A stretch of DNA of 41,941 bases. Source: Actinomycetes bacterium (GTDB taxonomy: Bacteria; Actinomycetota; Actinomycetes; Mycobacteriales; Mycobacteriaceae). Where the stretch lies: the NCBI GenBank assembly GCA_023460175.1, contig JAEWRC010000060.1, positions 1-41,941 on the forward strand, written 5' to 3'. The translations under genes and the position numbers were made by a program. This document shows positions 18,529-26,017 of the stretch, one piece after another. Each line of letters starts with the position of its first letter. Within the stretch, counting starts at the first letter, position 1. The notes under the pieces are model-generated. The model was not told where the DNA came from, did no database searches, and was given only the letters and a program-made list of their open reading frames with translations.

Positions 18529-20393
18529 CAGGGCTGGTTCCGGATCGCCAGCACGAACGGCCCGAAGGTCTGCACGTCGAAGTAGGGCTCGTCGAACAGC
18601 GCGGACCCCAATTCGACGGTGTAGCGGCGCACGTTCGGCTGGTTGGGGTAGACGTCCTCGGCCAGCCGCAGCGTGTAGGAGTCGCCGGCGCCGCGGCGCA
18701 TCAGGAACACCTCCGGAGCCCGCCAGGGCAACGCGTCCAGGGTTGCCGCGAACTCCTCGGCGGACTCCAGGTCGGCCCACTCCTCGATGGCCGCGGCGCG
18801 CTGGTCGAACTGCGCCAGCGGGTTGGCGTAATGCGAGGTCAGGCCCTGGAACCCGAGGTAGGGGTAGTACGCCAGGAAGCTGTAGTCGGCGGTCAGCACC
18901 ACGGTCTCGTCGCGGGGCGCACCCGTCGCGGCGCGGATGGTCTCGTCAATCTCGGCGTAGTACTTCTCCGAGCCCGGGGGACGCTGGTCGCCGCGCTGCC
19001 CCTCGCCGTCGGTGTCGGTGTAGGCCACCGCGAGGTCCGGGCGCAGCACGTCGGGGATGTCCTGGCTGAACGCCATGCCGCCGGCCAGCCCGATCACCGC
19101 GGCCACCGGGATCACCGCCCGGTTCCACCGGGCCGCCGCCGCGAGCGTCACCTCGATGAAGCCGAACGCGCCGGCCGCGGCCAGCAGCGTGGTCAGCGTC
19201 GGTTGCAGCCGGAAGGACAGCAGCGTGGTGCCGGCCAGCGTGGTCAGCATCGACAGCAGCGACCACAGGTAGATGGTGAGTACCCCGATGGCCAGCGCGC
19301 CGGCGCGCACCGAGGTCCGGGCCCGCACGATCAGCCACAGCGTGCCCAGCATGCACAGCGCACCCAGCAGCGAGAACTGCAGCATCGGGAAGGTCAGCAC
19401 CGCGCCGTCGGCCGGCAGGTAGTGCTGCGCGCTGCCGGTGTCCGACATCGGGTCGCGCAGCGCCCGCAGCACGAACGGCAGCCAGGTGATCAACGCGATC
19501 GCGACGGCGATCACCGCGATCAGCGCCAACCGCAGCACGGGGGCGACGCTGCGCCGCGAGATCGCCAGCACCGCGGCCATCACGGTGACGGTCAGCGCGG
19601 CCAGGCCCAGCAGCAGGGTGTAGAACGTCGCGGTGACGCCCAGGAAGATCCCGACGCCGACGACGGCGGCCCACCCGCCGTGCCCGGTCTCCGAATTGGT
19701 CGCGCGCAACCCCGACCAGGCCAGCACCAGCACCGGCGGCAGCAGCACGGTGATGATCGCGGCGTAGGGCTCGGGGGAGGCGTACGCCAGCGTCACCGCG
19801 GTGGTGGTGAGCGTGACGATCAGCGCGTACTCGAAGCGGATCAGCGCGGTCCACAGCGCGAACGCCAGCACCACGGCCACGGCGATCGAGGTGATGGCCC
19901 ACGGCTTGTACATCTCCCAGCCGGGCATCCCGGCCAGATCCGCCGCGCGCCCGCCGAGCCAGAACCACCCCGGCGGGTAGAACGGCGGCAGGTCCGCGTA
20001 CGTCATGTCGCGCAGCGCGGGGTTGTCGGCGAACCGGGTCAGGTACTCGGTGCGGAACTGCTGATCCACCGAGATGCCGAACAGGTACAGCTTGGTGGCG
20101 CCCAGCGGCATACCCAGGGTGGCCACCACGAACGCGGCCAGGAACACCGTCGCGCCCAGCTGCGCGAGCAGCCGGCGGCCGCGTCGCCACAACCAGCCGG
20201 CACCGAGAAGGGCTGCCAGGCAGACGAATTGACCGACGGTGGTCAGGGCGTGCAGCTGATTGCTGGACGGGAAGGCCGGCCACTGCACGCGGCTGATGGC
20301 GATCAGCGCGACGACGGAGACCGCCACGGCGATCGCCGCCGCCAGCACCATCCGGCCGCCCGCGCTGGCAGCGCGGAGTAGCGCTGTATTCAT
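18528..20393 (-). CDS. aftA: Galactan 5-O-arabinofuranosyltransferase AftA
   Basis: AftA transfers the first arabinofuranose from decaprenyl-phosphoryl-arabinose to the galactan chain, priming it for the Emb proteins (Rv3792 homologue, family GT85). The 621-residue protein has a multi-span N-terminal two thirds and a soluble C-terminal part starting near QDIPDVLRPDL. A conserved extracytoplasmic loop with FADNPALRDMTYADLPPFYPP is present early in the chain. ATG 20393 lies 2 bases after the dprE2 stop, and the stop overlaps embC by one base, so translation is coupled along the operon. Confidence 0.95.
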   Translation of the reverse strand: MNTALLRAASAGGRMVLAAAIAVAVSVVALIAISRVQWPAFPSSNQLHALTTVGQFVCLAALLGAGWLWRRGRRLLAQLGATVFLAAFVVATLGMPLGATKLYLFGISVDQQFRTEYLTRFADNPALRDMTYADLPPFYPPGWFWLGGRAADLAGMPGWEMYKPWAITSIAVAVVLAFALWTALIRFEYALIVTLTTTAVTLAYASPEPYAAIITVLLPPVLVLAWSGLRATNSETGHGGWAAVVGVGIFLGVTATFYTLLLGLAALTVTVMAAVLAISRRSVAPVLRLALIAVIAVAIALITWLPFVLRALRDPMSDTGSAQHYLPADGAVLTFPMLQFSLLGALCMLGTLWLIVRARTSVRAGALAIGVLTIYLWSLLSMLTTLAGTTLLSFRLQPTLTTLLAAAGAFGFIEVTLAAAARWNRAVIPVAAVIGLAGGMAFSQDIPDVLRPDLAVAYTDTDGEGQRGDQRPPGSEKYYAEIDETIRAATGAPRDETVVLTADYSFLAYYPYLGFQGLTSHYANPLAQFDQRAAAIEEWADLESAEEFAATLDALPWRAPEVFLMRRGAGDSYTLRLAEDVYPNQPNVRRYTVELGSALFDEPYFDVQTFGPFVLAIRNQP

Positions 20394-20395
20394 GA

Positions 20396-21178
20396 TCAGA
20401 TGGGCAGCTTACGGAAGATGCGACGCGGGATGTGGCGCATGACCGACATCAGCACCCGGACCGGGCCGGGCGCCCAGATCAGTTCCTTGCCCTTGGCCGC
20501 CGAGGCCACCGCCAGCTCGGCGACCTGTTCCTTGTCGACCGTGAACGGCGCCTCCTTGGCACCGGTGGCCTTCCAGTGCTCCAGGGTGGTGGTGGTGCGG
20601 ACCTGCCCGGGCCGGATGACCAGCACCCGAACCCCGAACTCGCGCAACGCCTCCCCGAGGCCCAGGTAGAACCCGTCCAGCCCGGCCTTGGTGGAGCCGT
20701 AGACGAAGTTGGACCGCCGGACGCGTTCGCCGGCCACCGACGACATCGCGATGATCTGACCGCTGCCCTGCGCGCGCATCTTCTCCCCGACCAGCACGCC
20801 GACCGACACCGCGGCCGTGTAGTTGATCTGGGCCGTCAGCACGGCCTTGGTCTGGTCCTGCCAGAGTTCCTCGGCATCACCGAGCACGCCGAACGCCACG
20901 ATCGCGACGTCGACATCGCCGCCCGCCCAGGCGGACTCGATGAGGGCGGGATGCCCCTTGGTGTCCAGCGCGTCGAACTCCAGGTACTCCACCGACTCCG
21001 CGCCGGCGGCGCGCATCTGCTCGATCGCGGCCTGCCGGCGCGGGGCGTTCGGCAGGTCGGCGAGGATGATGCGGGCCTTGGCGTCGCGCAGGTAGCGCTC
21101 GCAGATCGCCAGGCCGATCTCGGAGGTGCCACCCAGCAGCAGAATGGTCTGCGGGTTCCCCACGGCGTCAAACACCAT
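20396..21178 (-). CDS. dprE2: Decaprenylphosphoryl-2-keto-ribose reductase DprE2
   Basis: DprE2 reduces the keto intermediate made by DprE1 to decaprenyl-phosphoryl-arabinose using NADH. It is a 260-residue short-chain dehydrogenase: the cofactor loop is LLLGGTSEIGLAI, the acidic DALDT follows, the catalytic Ser is in IIAMSSVAGER and the Tyr-Lys pair in YGSTKAG. Compared with the 254-residue tuberculosis protein there are about six extra residues after the conserved RPGQVRTT, in a surface-exposed substrate loop. ATG 21178 begins right after the dprE1 TAG with no spacer (TAGATG), and MVFDAVGNPQT matches the usual start. Confidence 0.95.
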   Translation of the reverse strand: MVFDAVGNPQTILLLGGTSEIGLAICERYLRDAKARIILADLPNAPRRQAAIEQMRAAGAESVEYLEFDALDTKGHPALIESAWAGGDVDVAIVAFGVLGDAEELWQDQTKAVLTAQINYTAAVSVGVLVGEKMRAQGSGQIIAMSSVAGERVRRSNFVYGSTKAGLDGFYLGLGEALREFGVRVLVIRPGQVRTTTTLEHWKATGAKEAPFTVDKEQVAELAVASAAKGKELIWAPGPVRVLMSVMRHIPRRIFRKLPI

Positions 21179-22549
21179 CTACTGAAGCTCCAGTCGTCGG
21201 GCCATGTCGGACATGAACACTCCTTCGGGATCGACCTTGCGGCGCACGGTGATCCACTCGTCGATCCGCGGATACATGGCGTGGAAAGTGGCGGCGGTGG
21301 TGCGGGAATCCTTGGCGGTGTAGAGCCGGCCGCCGAACTCCAGCACCCGCTTGTCCAGCCCGGTGAGGAACTCGCCGAGGCCGGCCTTGACCGGGAAGTC
21401 GACGCAGACGTTCCAGCCGGGGATCGGGAAGCTCAGCGGCGCCTGGTTGCCGGGCCCGAACAGCTTGAACACGTTGAGGAACGACACGTGCCCGCTGGCC
21501 TGGATGTCGCGCATGATGGCCTTGAACTCGTCGACCGCCTCGGTGGGCACCACGAACTGGTACTGGGTGAAACCCGCTGAGCCGTAAGCCCGGTTCCACT
21601 CGCCGACCATGTCCAGCGGGTGGTAGAACTGCGTCAAATTCTGGGTCTTGCCGCGGTAGGTCTTGCCCATCCGGTACCAAAGCTCGGTCATCGGGCCGAA
21701 GGTGAACTTGTTGGCCAGGCCGTTGGGGAAGACATCCGGCGCGGTGAAGTATTGCGGCGCATCGAATTTCAGCGGATCCTTGGCCAGCGCGTCGGGCAGC
21801 TGGTCGCGGGTGGCCAGCGAGCCGCGGGAGATGACGGCGCGGCCCAGCTTGGGCGGGGCGCTGATGGCGTCGAACCAGGCGCTGGAGTAGGTGTAATCGG
21901 ATTCGGTGCCGTCGCTGTGGAAGGCGACGGTCTCGTCGAGCCCGCCCGTGACGTCGCCGTCGGCGATGAAGTAGGCGGTTTCGGTCGGGGTCATCGCGAT
22001 GGTGGCCCGCAGGATGATGCCGGTCAGCCCGTTGCCGCCGACGGTGGCCCAGAACAGCTCGGAGTCGGCGCCGTCGGGGGTCAGCCGATGCACCCGGCCG
22101 TCGGCGGTGAGCAGGTCCATGGCGCGCACGTGGTTGCCGAAGCTGCCGGCGCTGTGATGGTTCTTGCCGTGGATGTCGCAGGCGATGGCCCCGCCGACGG
22201 TGACCTGCCGGGTGCCCGGCAGCACCGGCACCCAGAGCCCCAGCGGCAGCGCGGCGCGCATCAGCTGATCGAGGTTCACCCCGGCGTCCACGTCCACCAG
22301 GTGGGTGTGGGCGTCCATCGAATGGATGCGGTTGAGCACCGACATGTCGACGACCAGCCCGCCGCCGTTCTGGGCGTTGTCGCCGTAGGAGCGGCCCAGG
22401 CCGCGCGCGATCACGCCGCGTCCGGAGCCGTCGGCCGCCCGCGCGACCGCGTCGACGACTTCCTCGGGATCGCGGGGGGCCAGCACCTTGGCGACCGAGG
22501 GTGCGGTGCGCCCCCACCCCATCAGGCGCCGCGTCGTAACGGTAGACAT
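21179..22549 (-). CDS. dprE1: Decaprenylphosphoryl-beta-D-ribose oxidase DprE1
   Basis: DprE1 is the FAD enzyme that oxidises decaprenyl-phosphoryl-ribose at C2, the first half of the epimerisation that makes the only arabinose donor for the wall. The 456 residues contain the FAD-binding motifs GLGRSYGDNAQNGGG and PGTRQVTVGGAIACDIHGKNH and end with a substrate-binding half. Cys382 in the motif WNVCVDFPVK corresponds to Cys387 of M. tuberculosis, the residue attacked by benzothiazinones. The frame is open for 320 codons upstream, but ATG 22549 gives MSTVTTRRLMGWGRTAPS, the family start. It stands 32 bases after the GtrA-like gene in the same operon. Confidence 0.96.
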   Translation of the reverse strand: MSTVTTRRLMGWGRTAPSVAKVLAPRDPEEVVDAVARAADGSGRGVIARGLGRSYGDNAQNGGGLVVDMSVLNRIHSMDAHTHLVDVDAGVNLDQLMRAALPLGLWVPVLPGTRQVTVGGAIACDIHGKNHHSAGSFGNHVRAMDLLTADGRVHRLTPDGADSELFWATVGGNGLTGIILRATIAMTPTETAYFIADGDVTGGLDETVAFHSDGTESDYTYSSAWFDAISAPPKLGRAVISRGSLATRDQLPDALAKDPLKFDAPQYFTAPDVFPNGLANKFTFGPMTELWYRMGKTYRGKTQNLTQFYHPLDMVGEWNRAYGSAGFTQYQFVVPTEAVDEFKAIMRDIQASGHVSFLNVFKLFGPGNQAPLSFPIPGWNVCVDFPVKAGLGEFLTGLDKRVLEFGGRLYTAKDSRTTAATFHAMYPRIDEWITVRRKVDPEGVFMSDMARRLELQ

Positions 22550-22581
22550 CGCTGGCAAGGGTACCGCGCGGGCGGCGGCGC

Positions 22582-22995
22582 TCAGCGCAGCCGGAAGATG
22601 ATGGCCCGCTGCACCACGAAGTTGATCACGGTGGCGGTGCCCTGGGCGATCACGAACGCGACCGGAACCTGCCAGGGCCGGCCCGCGAACTCCAGATAGA
22701 ACAGGTAGTTGATGCCGATCTGCACCACATAGGTCAGCGCGTAGAGCACCATCACCGCGACGAAGCGGGCCCGGCTGGGCGGGGCCTGGAACGTCCAGCG
22801 GCGGTTGATCAGGTAGGCCGTGGTGGTGCCGGCGATGAAGCCCAGCGTCTTGGCCACGTTGACGTGCAGGCCGGCCGCGAGCAGCGCGATGTAGAGGCCG
22901 AAGTCGACGATCGCGGAGAACCCGCCGGTGATCACGAACCGCAGCACCTGCGTCTTCAGGGTGAGTGGGGCACCCGGGGGAACAGTCTCGGCCAT
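22582..22995 (-). CDS. GtrA-like membrane protein (Rv3789 homologue)
   Basis: A 137-residue GtrA-family protein with four predicted membrane spans (around FVITGGFSAIVDFGLYIALL, VAKTLGFIAGTTTAYLI, FVAVMVLYALTYVVQIGINY and VPVAFVIAQGTATVINFVV). Family knowledge: the M. tuberculosis homologue Rv3789 has been proposed to flip decaprenyl-phosphoryl-arabinose or to anchor AftA; its exact role is debated. ATG 22995 gives a short polar N-terminus; the open frame upstream has no support. It is the first gene of the operon, and a promoter with near-consensus spacing puts the transcription start within two bases of this ATG. Confidence 0.9.
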   Translation of the reverse strand: MAETVPPGAPLTLKTQVLRFVITGGFSAIVDFGLYIALLAAGLHVNVAKTLGFIAGTTTAYLINRRWTFQAPPSRARFVAVMVLYALTYVVQIGINYLFYLEFAGRPWQVPVAFVIAQGTATVINFVVQRAIIFRLR

Positions 22996-23038
22996 CGCGG
23001 GGAAGCTTACGGGTCGGCGAGCCTGCGACAATGGGCGC
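22996..23038. promoter_or_regulatory. Overlapping divergent promoters, arabinan operon and HD-hydrolase gene
   Basis: On the minus strand TTGTCG (23031-23026) and TAAGCT (23009-23004), 16 bases apart, resemble -35 and -10 boxes and would start transcription at about 22997, next to ATG 22995. On the plus strand GACAAT (23027-23032) fits a -10 box whose start falls on GTG 23039. The same bases serve as -35 on one strand and -10 on the other. Inference from pattern and spacing only. Confidence 0.5.
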
Positions 23039-23671
23039 GTGGAGGAACTGGTCCGGGCTTGGCGAGCCCTGATTACGCCGCACACCTCGTCGCCGGCGGC
23101 CGAGGACGTCGGCCGTGCGCTGCTGGCCAGTTGGTCCGAGTCGCACCGCCGCTACCACGACCTGGTGCACCTGCGGGGTGTGCTGGCGGCCATCGACGAA
23201 CTGGCCGCCCTGGCCGTCGACCCGGACGCGGTGCGGCTGGCGGCCTGGTACCACGACGCGGTCTACGAGGGCAGTCCGGACGACGAGGAGAACAGCGCGC
23301 GGCGGGCCGAGGCCGAGTTGGCCTCGCTGGGGGTCGCCGCCGAGCTGGTGGCCGAGGTGGCCCGGCTGGTGCGGATGACCGTCGAGCATGATCCCGACCC
23401 CGGCGACCGCAACGCCGAGGTGCTCTCCGACGCCGACCTGGCCGCGCTGGCTGTCGGCGCCGAGGACTACCGGCGCAACACCGCCGCCATCCGCAGCGAG
23501 TACGCCCACGTTTCCGACGAGGCGTTCCGCGCCGGCCGGCTGCGGGCCATCGAGTCGCTGCTGGTGGGGCCGCGGCTGTACCGCACCGCCGTGGCCCAGG
23601 ACCGCTGGGAGGGCCGGGCCCGGGCCAACCTGCGCGCGGAGTTGGCGGCGCTGGACGTCACGACGAACTGA
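23039..23671 (+). CDS. HD-superfamily metal-dependent phosphohydrolase
   Basis: A 210-residue protein of the COG4339 type, predicted metal-dependent HD phosphohydrolases of unknown substrate. Metal-binding residues are visible in RRYHDLVHL and in AAWYHDAVYEG (the HD pair), with a later Asp in VLSDADLAALA. It is all helical, with no membrane segment. The frame is open from 22928, but GTG 23039 (VEELVRAW) agrees with the family start and with a likely leaderless transcript. It is divergent from the arabinan operon and converges with the GntR gene, 13 bases apart. Confidence 0.85.
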   Translation: MEELVRAWRALITPHTSSPAAEDVGRALLASWSESHRRYHDLVHLRGVLAAIDELAALAVDPDAVRLAAWYHDAVYEGSPDDEENSARRAEAELASLGVAAELVAEVARLVRMTVEHDPDPGDRNAEVLSDADLAALAVGAEDYRRNTAAIRSEYAHVSDEAFRAGRLRAIESLLVGPRLYRTAVAQDRWEGRARANLRAELAALDVTTN

Positions 23672-23684
23672 GGCGGCGCGCCGA

Positions 23685-24353
23685 TCACGCCTCGGGATGG
23701 TCCAGGCGGGAACTCAGCCGCTCGACGGCGTCCTCCATGTGGGCGATCAACAGCTTGTCGGTGAGGTGCACGTCGCCGGCGCGAATCGCGCTCGCCAGCG
23801 CGTGGTGCTCGACGACCCGGTCGCCGTGCACGACGTAGCTGTCGGCCAGCGCGTGCACGCACATCTGGGTTTCGATCAGATAGGTCTGGTGCATCCGCGA
23901 CAGCCGGGCGCTGTCGGCCAGCTCCACGAGGCGCTCGTGGAAACGGACGTCGACCTCGCTGATCTCGTTCGGGTCGCTGGTCGCCGCCATCTCGGTGACG
24001 ATGCTCAGCAGCTCGTCGCCGGCGGCGACATGGTCGCCCTGCAGGATCCGCCGCGCCGCGGCCCGCTCGATGGCCTCCCGGGCCAGGTACATGTCGCGGA
24101 CGTCGTCGGGGGTCAGGTCGATCACGAACAGGCCGCGGTAGGGGATGGAGGTCAGCAGCCCCTCCTGGGTGAGGCGCTGCATGCCCTCGCGCAGCGGGCC
24201 GCGGCTGACACCGAGCCGGCGCGCCAGCTCCGCCTCCCCGAGCTGTGCGCCCGGTTGCAGTTCGCCGTGGGCGATGGCCTGGCGCAGCTTCTCGGCGATG
24301 AGGCCGGCCGTCGACTCCTGCGCCAGCGGGGCGATGAACGCGCTCTCGGTCAT
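23685..24353 (-). CDS. GntR-family regulator, FadR/FCD type
   Basis: A 222-residue regulator. Residues 10-80 are the winged helix-turn-helix (LGEAELARRLGVSRGPLREG then LTQEGLLTSIPYRGLFVIDL); the rest is the helical FCD ligand domain with metal-ligand-like Asp/His residues in DVRFHERLVELA, VVEHHALASAI and IAHMEDAVERL. FCD regulators usually bind a small carboxylic acid and repress catabolic genes. ATG 24353 overlaps the upstream racemase-like gene by 4 bases (ATGA), so the repressor is made with an enzyme it probably controls. Two palindromes matching typical FadR/FCD operators (core TTGT-n-GACAA) lie in the two intergenic regions of this island. Confidence 0.92.
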   Translation of the reverse strand: MTESAFIAPLAQESTAGLIAEKLRQAIAHGELQPGAQLGEAELARRLGVSRGPLREGMQRLTQEGLLTSIPYRGLFVIDLTPDDVRDMYLAREAIERAAARRILQGDHVAAGDELLSIVTEMAATSDPNEISEVDVRFHERLVELADSARLSRMHQTYLIETQMCVHALADSYVVHGDRVVEHHALASAIRAGDVHLTDKLLIAHMEDAVERLSSRLDHPEA

Positions 24354-25069
24354 CGGCCGGCTCCGAACAGGGTGCCGAGCCCGGTCAGCGGCGGCACCGG
24401 GCCGAGCAGCTGCAGGCCCTTCCACACGGTGACCTGATTGGCGGTCAGCACCGGCTTTCCGACGGCGGCCTCGAGGCGGTCGATGATCGCCAGGGTGTGC
24501 ATCGCGGTGTCGGGGACCAGCACGGCTTCGGCGTCGGGGTGATCGGCGGCCTCGACCATCGCGAGCACGTCGTCGGGCTGCAGCGTGCCGACCTCGGCCG
24601 CGGTGATGATGTCGTGGCTGCCCATCGCCGGCACCGCGATGCCCGCGGCCGCCAGGAACCGGACGAAATGCTCGGCCACATCGCGCGGATATGACGCCGC
24701 GATCGCGACCCGGGTCAGGCCGAGGTGACGCAGGGCGTCGACGAATGCGATGGAGGTCGACGAGGCCGGAACACCCGCTGCGACAGCCACTTTCGCCGCC
24801 TGTTCGGCCGCCCCGGCGGGGCCGAAGACGAAGCTGCCCGAGGTGCAGGCCCACATCACCGCGTCGGGCCGCTGCTCGGACAGCCGCGCGACACCGTCGA
24901 GCAGGCGCTCGGCGCCGCCGAGGTCCAGCAGCGCGTCGACTCGATGGGCGTCCTCGCCCACCGAGGTGATGACGACGGGCAGGCGCAGTTCGGCACCCAC
25001 GCGGGTCGCCAGCGCGGGGAAGTCGTCCGCCGCGCTGTGGCCGGGGTAGAGCAGGCCCACGGTGGCCAT
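24350..25069 (-). CDS. Asp/Glu racemase-superfamily protein (maleate isomerase / AMDase-like), one Cys missing
   Basis: A 239-residue protein of the superfamily that includes maleate cis-trans isomerase, arylmalonate decarboxylase and aspartate/glutamate racemases. The first catalytic Cys is present (Cys75 in WACTSGSF), but the position of the second one, S-C-T-N in its neighbour, reads P-D-T-A here (Asp187). Single-Cys members exist (AMDase keeps only the second Cys), so a decarboxylase or isomerase-like reaction remains possible, but the substrate is unknown. A strong AGGAGG ribosome-binding site precedes ATG 25069. First gene of a two-gene transcript with the GntR regulator. Confidence 0.85.
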   Translation of the reverse strand: MATVGLLYPGHSAADDFPALATRVGAELRLPVVITSVGEDAHRVDALLDLGGAERLLDGVARLSEQRPDAVMWACTSGSFVFGPAGAAEQAAKVAVAAGVPASSTSIAFVDALRHLGLTRVAIAASYPRDVAEHFVRFLAAAGIAVPAMGSHDIITAAEVGTLQPDDVLAMVEAADHPDAEAVLVPDTAMHTLAIIDRLEAAVGKPVLTANQVTVWKGLQLLGPVPPLTGLGTLFGAGR

Positions 25070-25134
25070 GCGGTCCTCCTGAACTGTGTCCGGTTCGGTC
25101 AGATCGGGTCGGGTCGGTGAGATCCCGGTCCGTC

Positions 25135-25150
25135 AGATTGTCGACAATCT
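25135..25150. promoter_or_regulatory. GntR-type operator 1 with overlapping promoter of the racemase-GntR operon
   Basis: AGATTGTCGACAATCT is a perfect 16-bp palindrome, 66 bases upstream of the minus-strand racemase-like gene. TAAGAT on the minus strand (25152-25147) overlaps its edge and can serve as a -10 box. The core matches FadR/FCD operators and is repeated at 25976-25989, which supports autoregulation by the GntR gene of this operon. Confidence 0.75.
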
Positions 25151-25162
25151 TACAGCGAGTGG

Positions 25163-25190
25163 CGCCTGGCGTCCTACCCGACGCCAGGCG
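25163..25190 (-). terminator. Hairpin after the second racemase-like gene
   Basis: CGCCTGGCGT and ACGCCAGGCG form a perfect 10-bp stem with an 8-base loop, starting 10 bases after the stop at 25201 on the minus strand. There is no T run. It lies between that stop and the promoter of the next minus-strand operon, where a terminator is expected. Confidence 0.65.
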
Positions 25191-25200
25191 TTCTGCACCG

Positions 25201-25938
25201 CTAGGCCTCCAGCAGTCGCTGCCCCGGACCCACCGCCTTGCGGCCGGCGACGGACAGCGCCGCCCACATCGTCACCTGGTTGGCGGTCACCACCGGCTTG
25301 GCCAACTCCGCCTCCAGCGCGGCGATCAGGTCGTAGGTCGGCAGGTTGGTGCAGCTGACCACGATGGCCTGGGCCTCGGCGGTGTCGGTGGCGCGCACGA
25401 GCTCGGCGGTCCGGGCATAGGGCACCTCCCAGATGTTCGAGGTCAGTCCCAGCCCGGACGTCGCGACGACCTCGACCCCGGCTTCCATGAGATAGCTGGT
25501 CAGCCCGATGGTCAGGTCGGTGGTGTACGGGGTGACGGTGGCGACCCGGTTCAGGCCGAGGTGCCGCAGCGCCGTGAGCATGGCGCCGCTGGTGGTCACC
25601 GCGGCCGGGGCGCCGGCCTCGCGCATGGCCGCGACCAGGGCGGCCTCCCCGGCGAGTCCCTTGACGAAGCTGCCCGCGGTGCACGCGTACGCGGTCACCA
25701 ACGGGGCCACCGCGCGCAGATTCGCGGCCCCGGTGAGCACCTGCTCGGTGTCCGAAACGTGGACGGCCATGTCGACCGTGACGGCCAGCTGGGCGTGTCT
25801 CAACCGGGTGACGTGCAGGGTGACGTCGTCCGGCGCCCAGCGCCACAATTCGCGGTCCAGCGCGAAGTCGTACGGTGTCACAACACCTATCCCGACCTGG
25901 TGCAATGGCGGGGCCGGGAGCAGCTCCCCGAGCGTCAT
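25201..25938 (-). CDS. Asp/Glu racemase-superfamily protein (maleate isomerase-like), both Cys present
   Basis: A 245-residue relative of maleate cis-trans isomerase with both catalytic cysteines: Cys86 in AYACTAGSF and Cys196 in VVSCTNLPTYD. It shares the C-terminal KPVVTANQVTMW block with the neighbouring paralogue (KPVLTANQVTVW there). The frame stays open for 62 codons upstream; ATG 25938 is chosen because it starts the family fold and because TTGCCA (25973-25968) and CACACT (25950-25945), 17 bases apart, place a transcription start at this ATG. It is divergent from the dehydrogenase-amidase-DUF3830 operon and shares its operator. Probably isomerises or racemises a small dicarboxylate; the substrate is not readable. 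Confidence 0.87.
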   Translation of the reverse strand: MTLGELLPAPPLHQVGIGVVTPYDFALDRELWRWAPDDVTLHVTRLRHAQLAVTVDMAVHVSDTEQVLTGAANLRAVAPLVTAYACTAGSFVKGLAGEAALVAAMREAGAPAAVTTSGAMLTALRHLGLNRVATVTPYTTDLTIGLTSYLMEAGVEVVATSGLGLTSNIWEVPYARTAELVRATDTAEAQAIVVSCTNLPTYDLIAALEAELAKPVVTANQVTMWAALSVAGRKAVGPGQRLLEA

Positions 25939-25975
25939 GACCACAGTGTGAGGCCGACAGGCCGACCTGGCAAGA

Positions 25976-25989
25976 GATTGTTGACAATC
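25976..25989. promoter_or_regulatory. GntR-type operator 2 in the divergent promoter region
   Basis: GATTGTTGACAATC is palindromic except for the central pair and equals operator 1 with one base changed (TTGTTGACAA versus TTGTCGACAA). It overlaps the -35 box of the plus-strand dehydrogenase operon and lies about 44 bases upstream of the minus-strand racemase-like gene, so one bound dimer could control both directions. Confidence 0.78.
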
Positions 25990-26010
25990 GTACGGGCGTG
26001 TTCCTAGCCT
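25981..26010 (+). promoter_or_regulatory. Promoter of the dehydrogenase-amidase-DUF3830 operon
   Basis: TTGACA (25981-25986), a perfect consensus -35, is followed after 18 bases by TAGCCT (26005-26010). The start codon GTG lies 7 bases further, so transcription probably begins on the GTG itself, giving a leaderless message. The -35 is embedded in the GntR palindrome. Confidence 0.6.
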
Positions 26011-26017
26011 CGAAGCC

